Positions 30,292 to 33,015 of a stretch of 33,015 bases of DNA are shown one piece after another. The stretch's first letter is position 1; every line of letters starts with the position of its first letter. The position numbers and the translations under genes were made by a program. The stretch is taken from positions 1 through 33,015 of the forward strand of contig JASJDQ010000028.1 of NCBI GenBank assembly GCA_030065075.1, in the 5' to 3' direction. The notes under the pieces were generated by a model. It was not told the DNA's origin. It made no database searches and saw only the letters and a program-made list of their open reading frames with translations. This DNA is from Paracoccaceae bacterium (GTDB taxonomy: Bacteria; Pseudomonadota; Alphaproteobacteria; Rhodobacterales; Rhodobacteraceae).

Positions 30292-33015
30292 TCACACCTC
30301 TCCCTTCGACGGATCGATCATGGTCGCCGGCACCTCTTCCCGCGAGGGGTCGATATCCATTGGATACTCGCTGTCTTCACTGTCGGCGCGGCGGGCGAGG
30401 CGCGAAAAGCTTTCGAGCGACAACATCACCGCGCCCACGACCGCCAGGAAGACGCCCAGGTCGAACAGGGCCGCCGTCGCCAATTCGAACTCGTTGAAGG
30501 GCGGGATGCGCACATAGGTGAAGTCCGACGTCAGGAAAGGCTTCGTGAAGAACCACGACCCGATGCCGGTCAGCCCCGCGATCAGCACGCCCGCACCGAT
30601 CACCCCGTGATACGGATAGTGCAGCCGGGCCGAGGCCCAGGAAAAGCCGCTCGCCATGTACTGCATCACGACCGCAATCGAGACGATCAGACCCGAGATG
30701 AAGCCGCCGCCTGGTTCGTTGTGTCCGCGCAGGAAGATGTAGAAGCCCACCAGCAGCACCACGGGCATGATTACGCGCGTCAACACCACCATCATCATCG
30801 GGTGCATGTCGCCCGCACGCGGCTGATAGGGGATGCGGTTCAACAAGCGCCGACGCACCGGTCCGTCCAGCAGCGTCTCGGTCAACGCATAGATCAGAAG
30901 CGCGGCGATCCCCAGCACGATGATCTCGCCATAAGTATCGAAGCCCCGGAAATCGACGAGGATCACGTTCACCACGTTGGTGCCGCCGCCGCCCTTGTAA
31001 GAGTTCGCCAGATGGAACTCGGAAATCGGCGTAGTGACTGCATCGCGCAGCATGTAGTGATAAGCGAGCGCGAATGCCGCTAGCCCGCCTGCAATCGCCA
31101 CGCCGGCATCGCGCACGCGCCGAAGTGCGGTGCTTTCCACCGGCGTCCGGTTCGGCAGAAAGTTGAGCGCCAGAAGCAGCAGGATGATCGTTACGACCTC
31201 GACCGTGAACTGCGTCATCGCAAGATCGGGCGCGCTGAGGAACACAAACCCGATCGAGACCATGAGCCCCACGATGCCAATCAGGATCAGCGCCAGGAAG
31301 CGGTTCCGGTGCATCAGCACCAGCCCGCCCGTTGCTGCGACCAGCATCGCCCAACCGGCAATGGCGACGGGTCCTGCAGCCTGTACCGAGCGCGTCGCCT
31401 CGCCGACCGTGCCTGTGACCCAAGCGTGGTACCCCGCGGCCACAATCGCGACGACGCCGATCATGGCGTAGCGTGTGAAAGCGCCATTATGGAGCGTATT
31501 GGTCAGGCCCCGCGCAATAGTCGCCGCAGCTTCGACGATCGCTTCGAAAATGACCTTGGCCTCGGGGCGGGGCGTCGTCTCCCAAATCCTCAAAAGCGGC
31601 CTGTATACCATCATAAGAGCCAAACCGCCCACGACCGCCGCGACCGACATGTAAAGCGCCGGGATCAGCCCGTGCCAAATCTTGATGTGCTTGTCCGGCA
31701 CCTCGGCCGCGGTGCCCAGTACCGACGAGGTCACGAGCTTCACGAAGGGCTCTGCCAGGAACGGCGCGACCCCGATGACCACCACCAGCACCACAAGAAT
31801 TGCGGGCGGCATCCACATCCCCGAACCCGGATCATGCGGGTGCGCTGGATAGTCCTCGCGAACAGGGCCAAGGAAGGTGTGCCCGATAAAGCGGAAGCAA
31901 TAGGCCGCCGAGATGAGCGAGCCGATGGTCGCCAGCGCGGGTACCAGCATCGGGCTGCCGAAGAGAACCGTCTTCGTCGACTGCTCCAGCATCATTTCCT
32001 TTGACAAAAAGCCGTTCAGAAGTGGGATGCCCGCCATCGACAAGGCGGCCAGCGTGGCGATCACGAACGTCACGGGCATCAGGGTGCGAAGCCCGCCCAG
32101 CCGCCGGATGTCGCGGGTCTTCGCCTCGTGATCGACAATGCCCGCACTCATGAAGAGGGCTGCCTTGAAAGTCGCGTGGTTCAGGATGTGAAACACCGCC
32201 GCCATGGCGCCAAAGGCTGTGCCGGTGCCCAGAAGCATGGTGATCAGCCCCAAGTGGCTGACCGTCGAAAAGGCCAAAAGCGCCTTCAGATCGTGCTTGA
32301 AAAGCGCGATCACCGCGCCCAGCACCATAGTCACCAGCCCGGCGGTCGTAACGATGACGAACCACTCGGGCGTCCCCGACAACACGGGCCACATGCGCGC
32401 CATCAGGAAGATACCCGCCTTCACCATCGTGGCCGAGTGCAGATAGGCACTGACAGGCGTTGGTGCGGCCATCGCATGCGGCAGCCAAAAGTGGAATGGA
32501 AACTGCGCCGATTTGGTGAAGCAGCCCAGAAGGATCAGGATCAAAGCAGGCACATAGAGCGGATCGGCCTGGATCAACTCGCGGTTCTGCAGAATGACGC
32601 TCAGATCATAGCTGCCCACGATCTGGCCCAGGATCAGCATGCCGCCGATCATCGCGAGCCCGCCCATGCCAGTCACTGCCAGTGCCATCCGCGCGCCTTC
32701 GCGGCCTTCGGGCAGGTGCTTCCAATAGCCGATCAGCAGGAAGGAAGAGAGCGAGGTCAATTCCCAGAAAACCAGCAAAAGCAGGATGTTGTCGCTTAGA
32801 ACGATTCCCACCATCGCGCCCTGAAACAGAAGCAAATAAGTGAAGAACTCCCCCATGTGATCGTCCCGGCTGAGGTAGTGCCGCGCATATGTGATGATCA
32901 AAAGGCCGATGCCGAGGATGAGGAAGGCGAAGAAAAAGCCGAGCCCGTCGAGCATCAGTGTGAAGTTCAGTCCAAGCTCGGGCATCCAGCCAATGCGGGC
33001 GGTCACGACCTCACC
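30292..33015 (-). CDS. mrpA: Mrp/Pha antiporter subunit A with fused subunit B (5' partial)
   Basis: About 907 residues are visible; the frame runs through the window edge, so the start is missing. The GTG at 33006 is probably internal. The N-terminal two-thirds is a NuoL-like proton-conducting channel (EFFTYLLLFQGAMVG, KSAQFPFHFWLPHAMAAPTPVSAYLHSATMVKAG, LKALLAFSTVSHLGLI). An MrpA-specific segment follows (SAPDLAMTQFTVEVVTIILLLL). The last about 170 residues are an MrpB domain (HPMMMVVLTRVIMPVVLL, then RGHNEPGGGFISGLI), so A and B are one protein, as in the Pha system of rhizobia and other group 2 Mrp loci. The complex exports Na+ or K+ for H+ and supports salt and pH tolerance. Confidence 0.94.
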   Translation of the reverse strand, partial: GEVVTARIGWMPELGLNFTLMLDGLGFFFAFLILGIGLLIITYARHYLSRDDHMGEFFTYLLLFQGAMVGIVLSDNILLLLVFWELTSLSSFLLIGYWKHLPEGREGARMALAVTGMGGLAMIGGMLILGQIVGSYDLSVILQNRELIQADPLYVPALILILLGCFTKSAQFPFHFWLPHAMAAPTPVSAYLHSATMVKAGIFLMARMWPVLSGTPEWFVIVTTAGLVTMVLGAVIALFKHDLKALLAFSTVSHLGLITMLLGTGTAFGAMAAVFHILNHATFKAALFMSAGIVDHEAKTRDIRRLGGLRTLMPVTFVIATLAALSMAGIPLLNGFLSKEMMLEQSTKTVLFGSPMLVPALATIGSLISAAYCFRFIGHTFLGPVREDYPAHPHDPGSGMWMPPAILVVLVVVIGVAPFLAEPFVKLVTSSVLGTAAEVPDKHIKIWHGLIPALYMSVAAVVGGLALMMVYRPLLRIWETTPRPEAKVIFEAIVEAAATIARGLTNTLHNGAFTRYAMIGVVAIVAAGYHAWVTGTVGEATRSVQAAGPVAIAGWAMLVAATGGLVLMHRNRFLALILIGIVGLMVSIGFVFLSAPDLAMTQFTVEVVTIILLLLALNFLPNRTPVESTALRRVRDAGVAIAGGLAAFALAYHYMLRDAVTTPISEFHLANSYKGGGGTNVVNVILVDFRGFDTYGEIIVLGIAALLIYALTETLLDGPVRRRLLNRIPYQPRAGDMHPMMMVVLTRVIMPVVLLVGFYIFLRGHNEPGGGFISGLIVSIAVVMQYMASGFSWASARLHYPYHGVIGAGVLIAGLTGIGSWFFTKPFLTSDFTYVRIPPFNEFELATAALFDLGVFLAVVGAVMLSLESFSRLARRADSEDSEYPMDIDPSREEVPATMIDPSKGEV

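Noticed and set aside
1-33015. Search for CRISPR arrays, tRNA or rRNA genes, insertion sequences, phage or anti-phage genes
   Set aside because: No evenly spaced direct repeats with unique spacers, no recognisable RNA gene and no transposase, integrase or defence-type protein was seen by reading; no computational scan could be run.

Overview
The window reads as chromosomal DNA of an alphaproteobacterium, most likely a marine Rhodobacterales (roseobacter-type) organism. The evidence is high GC with strong third-position GC bias, which produces long antisense shadow frames. It also includes a CpaB/CpaE/CpaF/TadB/TadC Flp pilus locus, TRAP-transporter sugar-acid catabolism, and an A/B-fused Mrp antiporter. 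No rRNA, tRNA, CRISPR array, transposase, integrase or phage gene was seen. Taxonomy is inferred from gene content only.

Layout. (1) 1-1231: the 3' end of an acidic, probably secreted protein, a TfoX C-terminal-domain protein and a small one-helix membrane protein. (2) 1232-11725, + strand: a compact Tad/Flp pilus locus with two Flp pilins (the second, 55 aa, is easily missed), CpaB, three TadE/TadG-type minor pilins, CpaE, CpaF, TadB, TadC and a LuxR-type regulator. No secretin, prepilin peptidase, CpaD/RcpB-like protein or TadD is present here. (3) 11849-15040, - strand: a 1063-aa cytoplasmic reductive dehalogenase-like protein. Its corrinoid/2x[4Fe-4S] module is fused to its own flavin/NAD(P)H reductase and [2Fe-2S] ferredoxin. 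(4) 15229-18181: an orphan YejA-like solute-binding protein, a small DUF1127-like protein and an Lrp/AsnC regulator. (5) 18197-27183: a catabolic island on the - strand. It has a three-part TRAP importer (dctP, dctQ, dctM), two different mandelate racemase/muconate lactonizing (MR/MLE) enolase-superfamily enzymes, a zinc alcohol dehydrogenase and a KduD-like SDR, with a divergent FadR-type GntR regulator. (6) 27236-33015, - strand: an Mrp/Pha cation/proton antiporter operon (AB-C-D-E-F-G), with the first gene cut by the window edge.

How parts may work together. The catabolic island looks like uptake of an organic or sugar acid by TRAP, followed by dehydration and oxidation toward 2-keto-3-deoxy acid intermediates. 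Two near-identical palindromes, TTTGGTNNNACCAA, lie upstream of the regulator/dehydratase divergent start and upstream of dctP. They predict one regulon that joins both - strand transcription units. The substrate cannot be read from the sequence.

Four intergenic regions, near 11.8, 17.25, 22.13 and 27.2 kb, share a motif built on AAATATCCCGGGG followed by GC-rich hairpins. Three of the four follow a gene end on the same strand. This looks like a dispersed repeat family that may act in transcription termination. The best candidates for less-described biology are the self-sufficient reductive dehalogenase, the secretin-less Tad locus with its own LuxR regulator, the two-dehydratase TRAP regulon, and the hairpin repeat family.
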